From Zea mays (lineage: Eukaryota; Streptophyta; Magnoliopsida; Poales; Poaceae), in assembly GCF_902167145.1 (NCBI RefSeq), contig NC_050097.1:47042095-47106094 (forward strand): 64,000 nucleotides of DNA, written 5' to 3'. The position numbers were made by a program, and so were the translations under genes. The notes beneath the pieces are model-generated. The model ran no database searches and was not told the origin of the DNA. It saw only the letters and a program-made list of their open reading frames with translations. Shown here one piece after another: positions 22,852 to 35,564 of the stretch; within the stretch, counting starts at the first letter, position 1, and each line of letters opens with the position of its first letter.

Positions 22852-25800
22852 TGTGGTGGAACCGCCCGAATTATTCCAGCTTAAGTGCCCAAGTCGCACC
22901 CTTAGAGGCAGCAACACACTTAAATCGGAATAACCCGTCAGTCCCTCGGATCTAGCCCGATAAATCCACTTATCCAGGATCGAATACCACTAGCTCACTC
23001 GAAGGTGAGGCACAGAGAAATACAATAAAGCATAGTACCATAAATTAAGAAAGTATCACTAGTGATTACATTATCGGAGTTTCAGAAATAATAACAATAA
23101 GTTTTAATGCAGCGGAAATAACTAACGGAGAAAACCGAGTAACATGGCGAAGCCTGGCCACGCTACTCCTCCTGGTCCTCTCCTGCGGAAGCAGTAACCC
23201 TCTCGACCATCTATCCCGGTGGCAGGGATGAAGGTCAAGTCACACCATCAACCAATCGAGGAGGTACCTGCAAAAATTATGCCACAAGCAAGGCTGAGTA
23301 TACTAATACTCAACTATACTTACCCAGTGTGAGGAGTCTACTCCTCTACCTCTAGACCATGCAGCTGTTTGGCTGGGAGGTTTGGTTTGCCAAAAGCACT
23401 AGCTAAGTCTAAAAACAAGTTTTAGCTTTTCAAGTTCTAGTATCATATTTATTTTAGCTAAGTTTGCTCCTTCTAAGCATACATGGTAACAAGCATTTAG
23501 TTCAATCAACAAATTGTCTCATGTAACCTCATTTCGCTTCTTACTCAATGCAGTACAATGGATCAAGCAGTCTCATTAGCTGCGAGAAGCAGACGATTCG
23601 AATCGAGTTTTAACCTTGCAAGGTAAACCTAAACACACGACATGTCAGAGCACTCCGTCCCCACACACGTCAACCGTCCCCATCGATTCCCCGTTCACGG
23701 CCAGGCCTCACCGCCTTGGCATACAATGCTCCACTGACCCCGGCCGCCGCCGTGCAGTGACCGCACTTGTACCCACCATATCTAGAATGGGAGACCCAGT
23801 CTCAGGACAAGTGAGGGATAAAGTCCGCGCTCGGCTTCACTCAGGTACTAGGTTTACCGGTTACCATATTTCCCGACATGTGTTTAGTACGTTCAAACGC
23901 TTGACACAGTATCCGCACGTTAATCCTTATTCCAATTTCGTCTCGTAGATAGCGCATCCCCATGGATCCGTGTCTACAGACCATCATCATTCTGTTATAA
24001 AAAATGGATACAACCAATTCCTGACCTCGCGCGAGTGCTAGAAAAATCACTCGACTTCTACCGAGATCCTGATTTAGCATAGCAGCTACTCGACCTAGCA
24101 TACTAGTATCCATCTCAAAAGGAATCCCGAGTTCATGCAACTAGGGTTTCAGACAACTCCTACACTTAAGTGCACGGTACAAGCCTACAAACATTAAGTG
24201 TAGTAAAATAGCATATATAAACGGTTATGCATAAAACCGGGGCTTGCCTTTAACTTAACACTTAGGTAGTGTTTGCTGGGGGAGGTGCTCGCTTGGCGAG
24301 CATACACTGGTTAAGTTCATCCTTTCTTGGGTCGTCCACCGACTGCACCTTGTGGTTTGCACCACATCACTTGCACGATCATCATCTCTCGGTCCTAAAT
24401 GAGATGCAGGATGCATATGTATGAATACAATGAAAAAATATCACAAGATATAATACACGGTAGCGAACTAACATTTAATTGTAAGACACCTTGAACAACC
24501 ACACGCTAACATTAGTTATTTACACGTTATCGATGTTCAACATAACACCAGTAAAAAGACGACAACCTTTTACTTATTTACGCAACATAACTACGACATC
24601 ACAAGTACACGCATTTACTACGCTCACCTTAATCATCCACTAGTTACTTATTATTAAACTAGTTAAGTACGCATAAATTTACGATGACTTACACATAGAC
24701 AGACTTAGTTAAAAAGGAATAGTTGCATAATCGGTATTTACAATCATTCACAACCTTCTATTGCAAGCATACACCCCAGAGAACACACATGAGGAGATAG
24801 TTTATTCACAATTACAAATTGTACTACTTTAATGACGTTGGTTACTTAGTAGTATTAGCAGAAAGCCAAAGACATGACATTATTCATTTTGTTTCTCTAA
24901 TATATAACTGCACTTGCTAACTTTTGATTAAGCTAAGCTACTTATTAGACCTTAACCAATTTAGTTCACTAACTTAGTGAGACGTGTACTACTTACTTAT
25001 ATATAACCCCAATTATACTAGTCACTGATTATTATTACTCATGTTCAGTCAAATCCCAAAACAAACAAGCAGTCAACTCAAGACAAACACACTGAAGTGG
25101 AACAATCAATCACAATTAACATATTTAAGACAACAACACAGTAGTTGTTTCAGTCATAACTCACAAGATATTTATCCAAAATTAGTGAACAGATACTTTT
25201 TGGAAAGCTTATTAAACGTTCTACAAATTATTTATAAACATCTCAGGTTGATTTAAAGTGTATCAAGAGTAAAAGACACTAGAAGGCTTTGCTGTCCAGA
25301 TTTGGACAGATTCAGACTTCACACTTCAAACATCCATAACTAAATCTTCAGATCACCAAAAAGAGTGATCCAAGACTTTTTGGAAAGCTTAGCAAATGTA
25401 ATACATAACTTTTATAATCACCAACAAGCGATTCTATGTTTAAACAAGTTAAACATTTCAGTTTTCAAAATCTGTTTTGACAGTGGACAGAATACAACAA
25501 TCCTCTTATAAAATTCATAACTCTCAAACTATCAGGTTTATTGTCATGGAAATTTAACACAAGTAAGATAAGAACATTATATACAACTTTCTTATAATTG
25601 ACAAGGACTAATTCTAAACTGAACTTAAGCAAACAATGCGACCTCTGAAATCTGTACAAGAATTGGACAGAATCAGTTACTAAACTTGCGAAAAACATAA
25701 CTTCTAAACGACCAGACTTATAGCTGTAAAATTTTGACACAAGTAAGATAATAAAGTTATTTACCACTTTTCTATAGCATATATCTACAGAAAATTCAAT

Positions 25801-28800
25801 TTAGTTCATCGAACATACAGCACAACTAAAACAGTACGTGCAGCCCAAAACAGCAACCAATAAAATTCAGCTCCTATTCACTTAAAAAATTGTCGTGTTC
25901 TAGAGACTTGAACCATTGTAACATTTTACTATTTATTAGAGTTGAAACAAACAAATTAGGGCCAACAAGTCACTTACAAATTTCATCCGATTTATTTCGT
26001 GCGCTAGAGTTATTACCACACAATTAACAAACACATGCACCAAAATAAAGTACTTCGACACACATGTCCGACATCACACAAAATTGTGATGAAGTACTAA
26101 TATTTAACTTTAGACCATCATAAAATAACCATTTAAACTCTATTTGGTTTTAAGGTATTACTCAATCATTCCATGAAACATGCATGATTTTGTTCTCCTA
26201 ATTTTTCACTAACTCTTGTAATTATAAAAGAGTGTTATTTTAGTACCATATGAAACTATCTAATTTGGGGCTGAAATTTTTATGAGACATAGGTAATAAC
26301 AATTTATGACTAATGTATAAATTTCACATACCCAAGTTTTATATTTTATTTACTACAAAAATAACAATTTGTTAATGCAATAAAGCATGTGAGAGCAAGT
26401 TAAATCTAAAACTAATTATTTTCTGTGGATGCATGACCATATTAAGTTTTCTTAGGCCAATATAATATCATGAAAGGACAGTGGAACACTATTTTCCATT
26501 TTTACACTCATACATTATTTATGAACCATTTAAAACTAATTAATATGCATCAAACAAGTTAAATCACTAACTTAATCATACATGCACCACAATTCATGAA
26601 ATTTTTACCAGTCACTAAGCATCAAACAGAGGGTCGACTGTAAAACTTTCAATCCATTTGGAGCACTGAAGCTACAGATCCAAAAATAACAATCAAAACA
26701 ATCATCTTTTTCCTATTTAACATGTTTTAATTAACACACCAAGAAAACAGTGAACAACCTGTAAGTTTTATATTTTTCTTAGATGGAGTATGACAACATC
26801 TAACTAACAAAATAGGTTTCATCATTTTTGGATTTTTATAAATAAAATTATGGAGAGAAGCAAGTTCGTTTATTCTCTAAACCAGTTTTTAAATACGAAT
26901 TTCTACAGAAAAACTTTACCACTAAAACATGCCAACCTATAGATCTAATAGACAGAGAATTTCATAAGGAAGGCAACAAAACAAGTTTCGTGATTTTTGG
27001 AGCTACCAAACTCGAGATATGAATTTTATAACACAACACAAAAATCTGTAATTAGTGTGCACACTCACATTGGCCCTGGGCCCACATGTCATAGACTCAA
27101 GGTGGCTTCTTCTTCCTTGGTTTCACGGAGCGAGAAAACAGGTGGCTGCAGCCGGCAAGGGAATGAGAGGGGGGGGGGGGGGGTGGTCGAGAGGTGCTTG
27201 GAGGAGGGGGATGAAGAGTCCTGCTGGGGATGGCGCCTGCTCACGCTGCTGGGGTCCGAGGGAAGCAGGGAACCAGCCCGGAGGGGAGCTCACAGGGGAG
27301 CTGGATGGAGACCGACGCAGAGAGCGCGGGGATTCGCTATGGCACTGTTGCTCGCCTGCTAGAGGGCACCGGAGTGGAGAAACTCACCGCCAGGAGAGGG
27401 AAAACAGGGGAGGGCGCTCGGCTTGCACCGCAGGAGCAGGGAAGTGGGAGGGTGCTGTCCACGGCTGGGAGAGCAGAGGCATCGCGCCATGGACATGGAC
27501 CTGGCCAAGGTCGATCCAGGGAGCTCCTGCGCGCGGCCAAGGGGGGGAGAGCAGGGGCGAGGGGCCAGCGGCCATGGAGCAGGGAGGGAGCTCGGAGCCA
27601 ATGCCCCGACGGCCTTGAAGGCACGAGCAGGGGCGCTTGGGTATAAAAGGAGGAAGCGAGCTTCAGCCATTGGTGGCGTGGGTGGTGGCCTGCAGACCTC
27701 TGCACATGACAGTCTGCTGGCAGGTGATGGCAGGACGACTTTGGACGCCCAGTTTTGGTATTTTCTGTTTGGATTCAGACCCGGATCACTGCAGAAGATT
27801 TGTTCCTTGATGTATACTCTACAAATCGTGTATAGAGATTGAGGTGATTCGGGCACTGGTTAAAAAGTTATAGACCCACGAAAACTGGTTTGTTAGTGGG
27901 TTAGAAATCAGTGGAAACTCGTGAAAACTAAATGTCAAAGCATGTTAAACAGAATCGGATGAATGCCACCTTTTAATATGTTGTGCCCCTATTAGTTATT
28001 AACAACTTTTATATTTGGTAAAACTTGAGTTGTTCAACAAAAATTTGGGAACGCGAGACGTCGACCCGAACGATGCTGATTTCAGACTTAGAAGAATTCG
28101 AATTCTGAAATCAGATTTTTATTTGTCTTGATGGCACTGTTTGAGATACTTAGAGATTGAATCAAGACTTGGTTTAAATATAATATTTGTTGTATAACAC
28201 CTGTTCTCCAACTTTTATTAAAAGTCAAACCTCATCTCTTGAATATAAATTAAAGTTTCACTTTGGTCAAGGTAGCATTATTATAAAGCTTCAAACTATA
28301 TTTTTAAGACAATCGGGGTGTTTTCTCGACACTTTCTTGGCATTTTCTCTACATGAACCCTTAATAAATTTTGTTGTAGAGTTCATATAGAGTTGTTTGA
28401 GCAAGATCACAAGGCTTGGTTGAATTTTAAATTTGCATATGTTTAAACAAGAAGTTTCAAGCAAGTATAGGATTCATCTTTTTAGGTGAGCATTTGTTTC
28501 AAACTTCGAGAAATCTTTAGAAGACACTTGATACATAAAGATGAATTATGATATAGAGAAAACAAGTCAGTTTGCATAAGAATTAATTAGAGGTTCACAC
28601 AAAGAGATTCTGCGGGAGAATGCGGATTCGGATTAAGTATTTGGACATAGACTGACTATCGAGAAAGCGAATTCGGACATAGATCGGATAATATCACAAC
28701 TGTCAAGAGTCCGAATAAATGAGTCTGGACAGGAGTTACGAGACGATATTGACTTTTGAATTTTCATTTGCTCTGAGAAATAAAAGTTTTAGCAGGCTCC

Positions 28801-28966
28801 AAATTCAGCTGTTCTTGAGATTGAATAATTACAAACGTAATGAAACATTCATGAGTAACTTGATGAATGGAGATAGATGTGATCGAGAAATAGAAATTTT
28901 CACTGAGCATCCGAGATTAGGATAAATCTCCCGACATAACACGAAATAGACACATGGGGTGTTACA
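22852..28966 (-). repeat. 5' LTR (right copy) of the coding-less element
   Basis: Collinear with the left LTR over its whole length. It differs by substitutions and small indels, such as TGTGGTGG for TGTGGCGG at the end. The GC-rich block lies at about 27,085-27,690 and includes the same G-run and TATAAAAGG word (27,642-27,650). Confidence 0.9.
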
Positions 28967-29016
28967 ATTACGTTGTCATTAATCACTAAAACCAACTAGG
29001 GGCCTAGATGCTTTCA

Positions 29017-29034
29017 ATCTCTCCCTTTTTGGTG
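29017..29034 (-). other. Polypurine tract of A
   Basis: On the minus strand it reads AAAAAGGGAGAGAT directly before the LTR start TGAAAGCATC, the usual Sirevirus layout. Confidence 0.75.
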
Positions 29035-29537
29035 ATTGATGACAACACTACAAGATTTGTGAGAGTAGTTTGTTTTGAAATTTCTGTCAATAGAGAAGAT
29101 GGTTAGTTGTACTCAGTAATCTTTGACAGAAAGAGTGTGTAACATAATAATAGGATTGAGAGCATACACATCGTAAGTTTCTTGTTCATATAAAAATGAA
29201 ATCAAATCGATGAACAAGAACTAGAAGATCGGTGATAACATATAAGGTGAAAACATAATACACACACAGTCAACATAAGCATCGAGATCAGTATACAATA
29301 GAGTTTGTGAGCCAAAATCATCATACAAAGTGGAGCTAGTACAGAGAGTAACAAGCACATATATTACATCAAAATGACTCTCTACTAACTCCCTAACTTC
29401 CCCTAGCTCTCACAACTCTCATATCTCTCCCCCTTTAGCGTCAAACACCAAAAGGGAACCCGAACCTACACACCAGAAGAGGAAGGAGGTGGCAGGGGTG
29501 CATCCGGTCGCGGTCGTGGCAGAAGAGCGAACGCCAG

Positions 29538-31661
29538 CTAAGGGTCAGAGTCAGTCTCGGATCCAGGATCTACCGTAGAAGCTGGAGCTGGTACTGACTC
29601 GGACTGAGGCTGCGCTACAGGAGCTGCCGGAGCTGAGGAGGTCACAAACACCGCCACAGCAGCAGTGGTAACAGCAGGAGCTGGTGGCACTAGCGGCTGA
29701 GTGCTGACGGAGTAGATAACCGGTGACGAGAAAACCAGGGTGACCGGCTGGAGCGGAGAGGAAGAAGGACCAACGGTAGGAAGAGGGGGTCCTGCCTGAA
29801 TGGCTGGCACAACAACCGTTTGAAGAGCTGGAGGGGGTGCAGACTGAACCGGAGTGATCTGAACACCGGTATGCTGAAGAATATGAGTCATGAAGGCCCG
29901 GTGCTCAGCCCTATCTACCAAAAGCTGCTGCTGCAGAGTGTCCTGTCTGTCCTGAATAGTCTGAAACAGAGAAAGCATCCTCTCGGACATCTGCTGCTGG
30001 ACCGCTGCCTAACGAGCCTGCTCAACTGCCAGTCGAGCCTACTCGGACGCCATAAGAGTCTACTCCTGCGTAAGAGTCTGAAGGATAGCAACTAGAGCAG
30101 GATCAACCGCTGGAGGAGCAGCGAGAACAGCACTGGAACTTCCGGCCTCATGATCATGTGAGCCGGGAGGCGGAGGCGGAGGGGGAACCCCAAAGTCGTC
30201 ATCATCATCATCATGGACTGTTGTGCCCTGAGTCTCGAACTGATGAAAAGCGGTATCCTCGGCCTGAGTGTCAAACACTAGAGAAGGAGCCGGCACAGGA
30301 TCCTCAGGGGCTGGACGGTAGGACCCAAAGAGGAGGCGAGAGGCCTCAAGAGTGCCCTGGAACTGTGGTGGCCAAATCAGCTGAGCGAAGATGTGACAGA
30401 GATAGTGAGCATATGGCAGCTGTCGATGAGCACGTAGACCATCCAGTACGGTGTCCTCGATCTCACAAATGAGGAAGTCAACAACATCAAACTCTGAGTG
30501 AGAGACCAGGGCACCAAGGAGCCAGAGCTGGATATGAGTGGCAGCCTCCCTGTAACCCATCCGTGGCAGAAGCGTCTGTCTCATGAGCTGATATAAAAAC
30601 TTGGCTGCTGTAGTGGAAACTGCCGGAGAACGTCGCGACCCATCGGAGAAGGGCGGTCGGAACAAAGCCGCGACGTGAGTTGTACCAGGAGCAACTCTGC
30701 CGTGAGGGCGACGAGGAGGATTAGAGGTGCCGTAGCACAAGCTGTGAAGACGAGTCGATGACTCATTGAATCCAAACAACTGGCGAATCTGGCTGGCATG
30801 AATTGTAACATCCTCTCGCTCAAAGCGGAATCTCATCCACTGGTGATCAGGGTCGATCCATACTGAAGCATAGAAAACTTGGACCCATTCCTCAACATAT
30901 CTGCCGCTGGTAGTCAAAAGAGAGAGAGAAGTCCAGGCAGATATGAGAGGTGTACCTCAGAGTCAGCACCGATGGCTAGCAGAAATGCAGGAAGGTCCAA
31001 AAGCCGGTGCACTCGCAGAGCAATCTGTGCAGAAATCTGAGCTCGAAAGGACTTCTGTATCTGGGTACTGAAGAGATCGACTGCAGCAGGATCTCTCTGA
31101 GCCGGTAGCCAAGTCTCCATGGGTACGTGTCTGAACCGACGTACCCGTGCCGCTATAGCACGCTGAAGATCAAACAGCCTGGGATCCGTAGCTAGAGGTC
31201 GCACCTCGGTCTCATCGCGCTCCTGGAAGCGGGCAGGTGGGATAGGAGGAGCGGAATGGGAAGCAGGAGGAGGAGCAGAGGAAGCTGGAGTGGTGGAGGT
31301 GGTAGGTATGGTGAGGTGGTGGATGGCGCAGGAGTGACTGGAGCGGGCGAAGTGGGTGGAGGAGTGGTAGCAGTGGTGGGAGTGGTAGGTGCGGAGGAGC
31401 GAGTCGAGAGGCGAGGTGACGAACTCGGTAAGCAATCTGATCAGAAGGAACCTATAGCTGAGCTCCTCTCTCAGCCTACTCAGTGGCTGCTGCTGCTGCT
31501 GCTGCTGCTAGAGCTGCTCGGGCTGCTCTATCCAGACGCCGCTTCTTGCGGCCTTCCTGCTGCTCTAAGTAGACCGTCTTCCCCTTGACCTACCTGAAGG
31601 GGCGAGGAGGGTCCTCGTCATCTCCTCCTCCTGGCGCCGACACATTCTTTGTGCGCGACAT
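29538..31661 (-). pseudogene. Sirevirus envelope-like gene of A, decayed
   Basis: Some Sireviruses carry a gene after pol that has been called envelope-like; its role in plants is unproven. Here an N-terminal piece begins at an ATG at 31,661 (MSRTKN) and soon meets several stops. Next comes a Pro/Ser-rich stretch and a conserved block (31,240-30,960) ending at a GT donor. A ~50-base intron with an AG acceptor leads into a large conserved domain (30,905 to about 30,290, starting RYVEEWVQV). An acidic run and a Pro/Gly linker follow, then a stop near 30,060, and a Gln-rich, coiled-coil-like C-terminal part with a Pro/Ala/Val-rich tail (29,990-29,538). The stops and frame changes make it a pseudogene. 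The envelope label is by position and resemblance only. Confidence 0.7.
31486..31509. repeat. (GCT)n microsatellite in the env-like gene
   Basis: About eight uninterrupted trinucleotide units. On the coding (minus) strand they would give a short alanine run. Confidence 0.9.
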
Positions 31662-32682
31662 CCTGACCTGACGACTACAAATGAGAGAGAGAGAAGCTAA
31701 TCACAAGAAGATAACAGTCGATAGGATGACAAAAGAATGGATAGCTACCTAGAAATCACACACGAGAGGGAGAGAATCCAGGCAGAACAGGAGACGGCTC
31801 ACGGGCAGGCGAGGTCACTGAAATGACAGAAGAGGTGAGCACGTATTAGTCACATAGTCATAAGTATATGAAATGTGAATAAATACATACACAGAGTGTT
31901 ATGGCACAGAAAGCGAGAGATATGGCGATCGAGAGGTCAAACGACGCGAAAACGACGTTTGAACGAGAAATAGTGCCATAGGAGGTTTGAAATTCGAATT
32001 GAGGCATGAAATGACGTGGAATTGAGCCGATACTTCATGAATAGGTTTATATGGGTAAATATGAGTGAAGTGTGCGCTTGGTTTGATTTTAGGCGAAGAA
32101 AATGGAATTTGGGCACTCGGCTCGGAAACGATCGCTAGAAAAGGGGAATTGTGTAAAATTGAAGCCTGAGATATCAGATTGGCGTGAAATTTGGCGAATA
32201 TGTTACTGGAGGTATTGTGAAGGTGCCTGAAAAATTTGGGTTCAATCGGAGCAATTTTGACTGGTTTGGGCATTTCACCGAGCACGAGGCATGTGATGTT
32301 CTAGGGTTTCGGTGAAATGGTTGATTTAAGGATTGAAACCCTCCCAAAGGGAGCTAGGAACCTACAGGGGTATTCAATAGATCACTATACACATTCACAA
32401 CCACTTGGATTCACAGTATTTGGAATGGATTTGAAATTTAACAACAAAGGGGGAAAATGGGGGCTTCACTGCTGTTTGAACCAGAGATAAGGGGAGAGGG
32501 AGCTAGAAGCTGCTCACCAGAGGGGAAAGAAGCAAAGCCCGAGCACAGTGAAGCTTGGTCACCGGAGGATCGCCGGAGAGGAGCTGGGGTCACCGGCGGC
32601 GAGGAGGAGACACCAGAGAGGAGAGAGGGGAGCCAGCAGAGAAGTAAAACTGGGCCTCTGGCTCGACCTCGGGCTGGAGGTC

Positions 32683-32880
32683 CCTTTTTAAAACGCATTA
32701 TGGGCGCACCGGATAGTCTATAGTGCCTGTCTGGTGCACACCGGACAACGCACAGTAGCTGTCCGGTGAGCCACCGGACAGCGCACAGGAAAGGGGAGTT
32801 CTGCGCGCGCGCGGCCGGTGCACCGGACAGTGCACAGTGCAGTGTCCGGTGCACACCGGACTGTCCGGTGAGCCCAGACA
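32683..32880 (-). promoter_or_regulatory. Promoter-like block upstream of the env-like gene
   Basis: On the minus strand several CCGGAC...GTCCGG palindromic words (32,700-32,880) are followed by TTTTAAAAAGGG (32,683-32,694), a TATA-like site, and then by a CT-rich leader. Palindromes followed by a TATA box is the same order seen in the Sirevirus LTRs at 35,762-36,196 and 57,835-58,374. I infer a possible separate promoter for the env-like gene; there is no expression evidence. Confidence 0.45.
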
Positions 32881-33343
32881 GAGGGAATTTTGAAATTTTT
32901 CAAAATTTCTATCTAGTTTTCAACCACACCAAATCCCAACTTATAATCACACAAAAGAACACTTGTTGGGACAGGTATTGGCACCCTCATATATTTTCTC
33001 ATAATTTTCAAATTATTTTGCCATAGGCTAGATAATTTTTAGAGAAAATAAGCAAATGGTGAGATTTGCATTTTGGCTTTGCACTAGGGGTTTTCATGAA
33101 TAATTTGAGTTTTGAATACTCCCCCTAAGTGCAGTACCTCATGCATATCTCAAGAACCAACAATTGCATAGTAAGTACGAATTTAACAACTAAAAGCTTA
33201 AAACTAAGACTTGTCACGTTGAGCCCGAGTTAAGCTTTTTCACTCGCTTTGTTGGCGGTTATCTTAACTAGGTTAGACAAGCCCTAGATGCAATACAAGA
33301 AATTTAAATATGCAATGCAAGCTTGACAACACCATTTGAGATC

Positions 33344-35564
33344 TTAAATAAAATTTCTGAGATCAAGTATATTTAATTCATTCCTCAACATGCAAAACCG
33401 GGTTTTATCAAGTGGCTTAGTGAAAATATCCGCTAATTGATCTTCCGACCTCACTCCTTCTAAAAGGATGTCTCCTTTAGCAACATGATTTCTAAGGAAG
33501 TGATGACAGTTATCAATGTGCTTGGTGCAAGAGTGTTGTATAGGATTATTAGCAATTTTAACAGCACTCTCATTGTCACACAACAAAGGTACCTTTTTCT
33601 AGAACTACGCCATAGTCTAGAAGAGTTTGTTTCATATATAAAATTTGTGTGCAACAAGCACCCGCAACAATGTATTCCGCTTTGGCGGTTTTTCAAGGCA
33701 ACACTATTTTGCTTTTTGGTTGTCCATGATACTAGTGATCTCCCAAGCAAATGGCACCCCCAGAAGTACTTTTTCTATCAATTTTGCAGCCGGCATAATC
33801 CGAATCGGAATAGCCAATTAAGTCAAAAGTAGCTCCTTTGGGATACCACAGACCAACGCTTGGGGTGTGCTTGAGATACCTAAGAATTATTTTAACAACA
33901 CAAAGGTGAGCTTTCTTAGGATTAGATTGAAATCTAGCACACATACAAACACTAAACATGATATCAGGCCTAGATGCGGTAAGATACAATAAACTACCAA
34001 TCATAGAACGGTAGAGAGTTTGATTAACCAGGTTACCTCCCTCATCTAGGTCGAGATGTCCATTTGTTGGCATAGGTGTCTTGATTGGTTTGCACTTCTC
34101 CATGTTGAACCTTTTCAACAAGTCTTTGGTATACTTCTCTTGTGAGAGGAAGTTACCATCTTTCATTTGCTTGACTTGAAAGCCGAGGAAGTACGTCAGC
34201 TCACCAATCATTGACATCTCAAACTCCTTCGACATCAACTCACCAAATTTCTTGCAATGATAGTCATTTGTCGAGCCAAAGATTATGTCATTAACATATA
34301 CTTGACAAATGAAAATATCACCGTTATGTTTCTTTGTGAATAGAGTTGTGTCGACGGTCTCGATCTTGAAGCCCTTTTCGATGAGGAAGTCGCGAAGACG
34401 CTCATACCAAGCCCTTGGAGCTTGCTTTAACCCATATAGCACCTTGGACAACCTGTAAGCATGGTTAGGATATCTAGGGTCTTCAAACCCGGGTGGTTGC
34501 TCAACATATACAAGTTCATTTATGAAGCCATTTAAAAATGCACTTTTTACATCCATTTGATAAAGCTTTATATCATAGCATGATGCATATGCGAGTAGGA
34601 TACAGATGGCTTCCAGTCGAGCAATCGGTGCAAAGGTCTCTCCAAAATCTAAGCCTTCTACTTGAGAGAATCCCTTTGCAACAAGTCTTGCCTTGTTCCT
34701 TACAATCACGCCTTGATCATCTTGTTTGTTTCTGAACACCCACTTTGTTCCAATGATTCTTGCGTCTTATGGGGGCTTCTCCAGGGTCCAAACTTGGTTA
34801 CGGGTGAAGTTGTTAAGTTCTTCATGCATGGCGTTCACCCAGTCCGGAAACTATAGCGTCTCATCTATACATGTAGGCTCAACACAAGAAACAAAGGAGT
34901 GATGTTCAATAAAAGAAGCATGTCTATGTGATCGAGTAATAACCCCTTGTGAAGGACTACCAATGATTTGGTCTTTTGGGTGTGCTTGAAGTAGTGATGA
35001 GTTTCTCCTGTCAACCACTTGGGAAGAAGATCCTGGAGCATCAACATCTTCGGCTTGTACCCTTGCTTGTTCATGAGAGACAAATGTATCTTTATTTGCA
35101 TGCCTCTCATCTTTTTCATCATCTTGTGGTACATTTGATGAAGATGGCATGTCAATGTTTTTCACCTCTTCTTCATCTTCTTTTGGTTTGATGGCTCCAA
35201 TTGGCATGTTCTTCATGGCTTCCCTAAGTGGCTCATCACCTACATCATCAAGATTTTCAAGTGCTCCTTGGGAGCCATTAGTCTCATCAAATTCGAGATC
35301 ATATGTTTCTTCTACCATGCCAGTGGCATGATTGAATACTCGATATGCTTTAGACTTTAATGAATAACCCAATAGAAAACCAATATCACAACGTCTTTAA
35401 AACTTCCCTAGGTGATGGCATTTATTATAAATGTAGCATTTGCATCCAAACACCCGGAAGAAGGAGACGTCTGGCTTTTTCCCATTTAGCAGTTCATAGG
35501 GACTCTTCGCAAGTAGCCGGTGAGGAAATAGCCTGTTTGATGCATAACATGCAATGTTGACAGC
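33344..35564 (-). pseudogene. Copia pol fragment of A: integrase end, RT, RNase H
   Basis: From the 5' side: the end of the integrase region (FFRVFGCKCY, about 35,470-35,440), an acidic linker (35,372-34,851), reverse transcriptase (34,850-33,732; LYGLKQAPRAWYERL, with YVNDIIFGS in place of the usual YVDDIIFGS) and a decayed RNase H (33,750-33,344; CDNESA, QLADIFTKPL). Lesions include TAG and TAA codons near 34,855 and 34,770, the Asp-to-Asn change in the RT active-site box, a stop at 33,732 with a frameshift, and missing RNase H residues. The integrase is cut at 35,564 by element B. It is not functional. Confidence 0.9.

Larger units (their letters stand above)
15065..28966 (-). mobile_element. 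Non-autonomous LTR retrotransposon with 6.1-kb LTRs (LARD-like)
   Basis: A 13,902-bp element made of two LTRs (15,065-21,181 and 22,852-28,966; 6,117 and 6,115 bp) around 1,670 bp of interior. It is flanked by a perfect ATTAC duplication. The primer-binding site sits next to the right LTR and the purine tract next to the left LTR, so polarity is minus. No gag, protease, RT, RNase H or integrase motif is present anywhere, so movement would need proteins supplied in trans. The LTRs differ only at scattered sites (a few per hundred bases in the stretches I compared). The ends, primer site, leader and purine tract resemble those of chromovirus E in this window. The interior is shorter than the ~3.5 kb of the LARDs first described in Triticeae, while the LTRs are longer. 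Confidence 0.9.
13701..35564 (-). mobile_element. Retrotransposon A: Sirevirus-type Ty1/copia, 5' part missing
   Basis: Minus-strand element. Reading its own 5' to 3' from high to low coordinates: the end of integrase, reverse transcriptase and RNase H (35,564-33,344), a promoter-like block, an envelope-like gene (31,661-29,538), a purine tract, then the 3' LTR (29,016 down to 13,701). The LTR is split by a 13.9-kb insertion. LTR ends are TGAAAG/CTTTCA. Internal 31,700-32,680 holds no gene that I see. Retrotransposon B interrupts the integrase at 35,564, so the 5' LTR and gag should lie beyond the window. Pol and env both carry stops, so A is dead and the oldest layer of the nest. Confidence 0.85.

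Noticed and set aside
15065..28966. Two 6.1-kb direct repeats read as a segmental duplication
   Set aside because: TG...CA ends, a primer site, a purine tract and the ATTAC pair show they are LTRs of one element.
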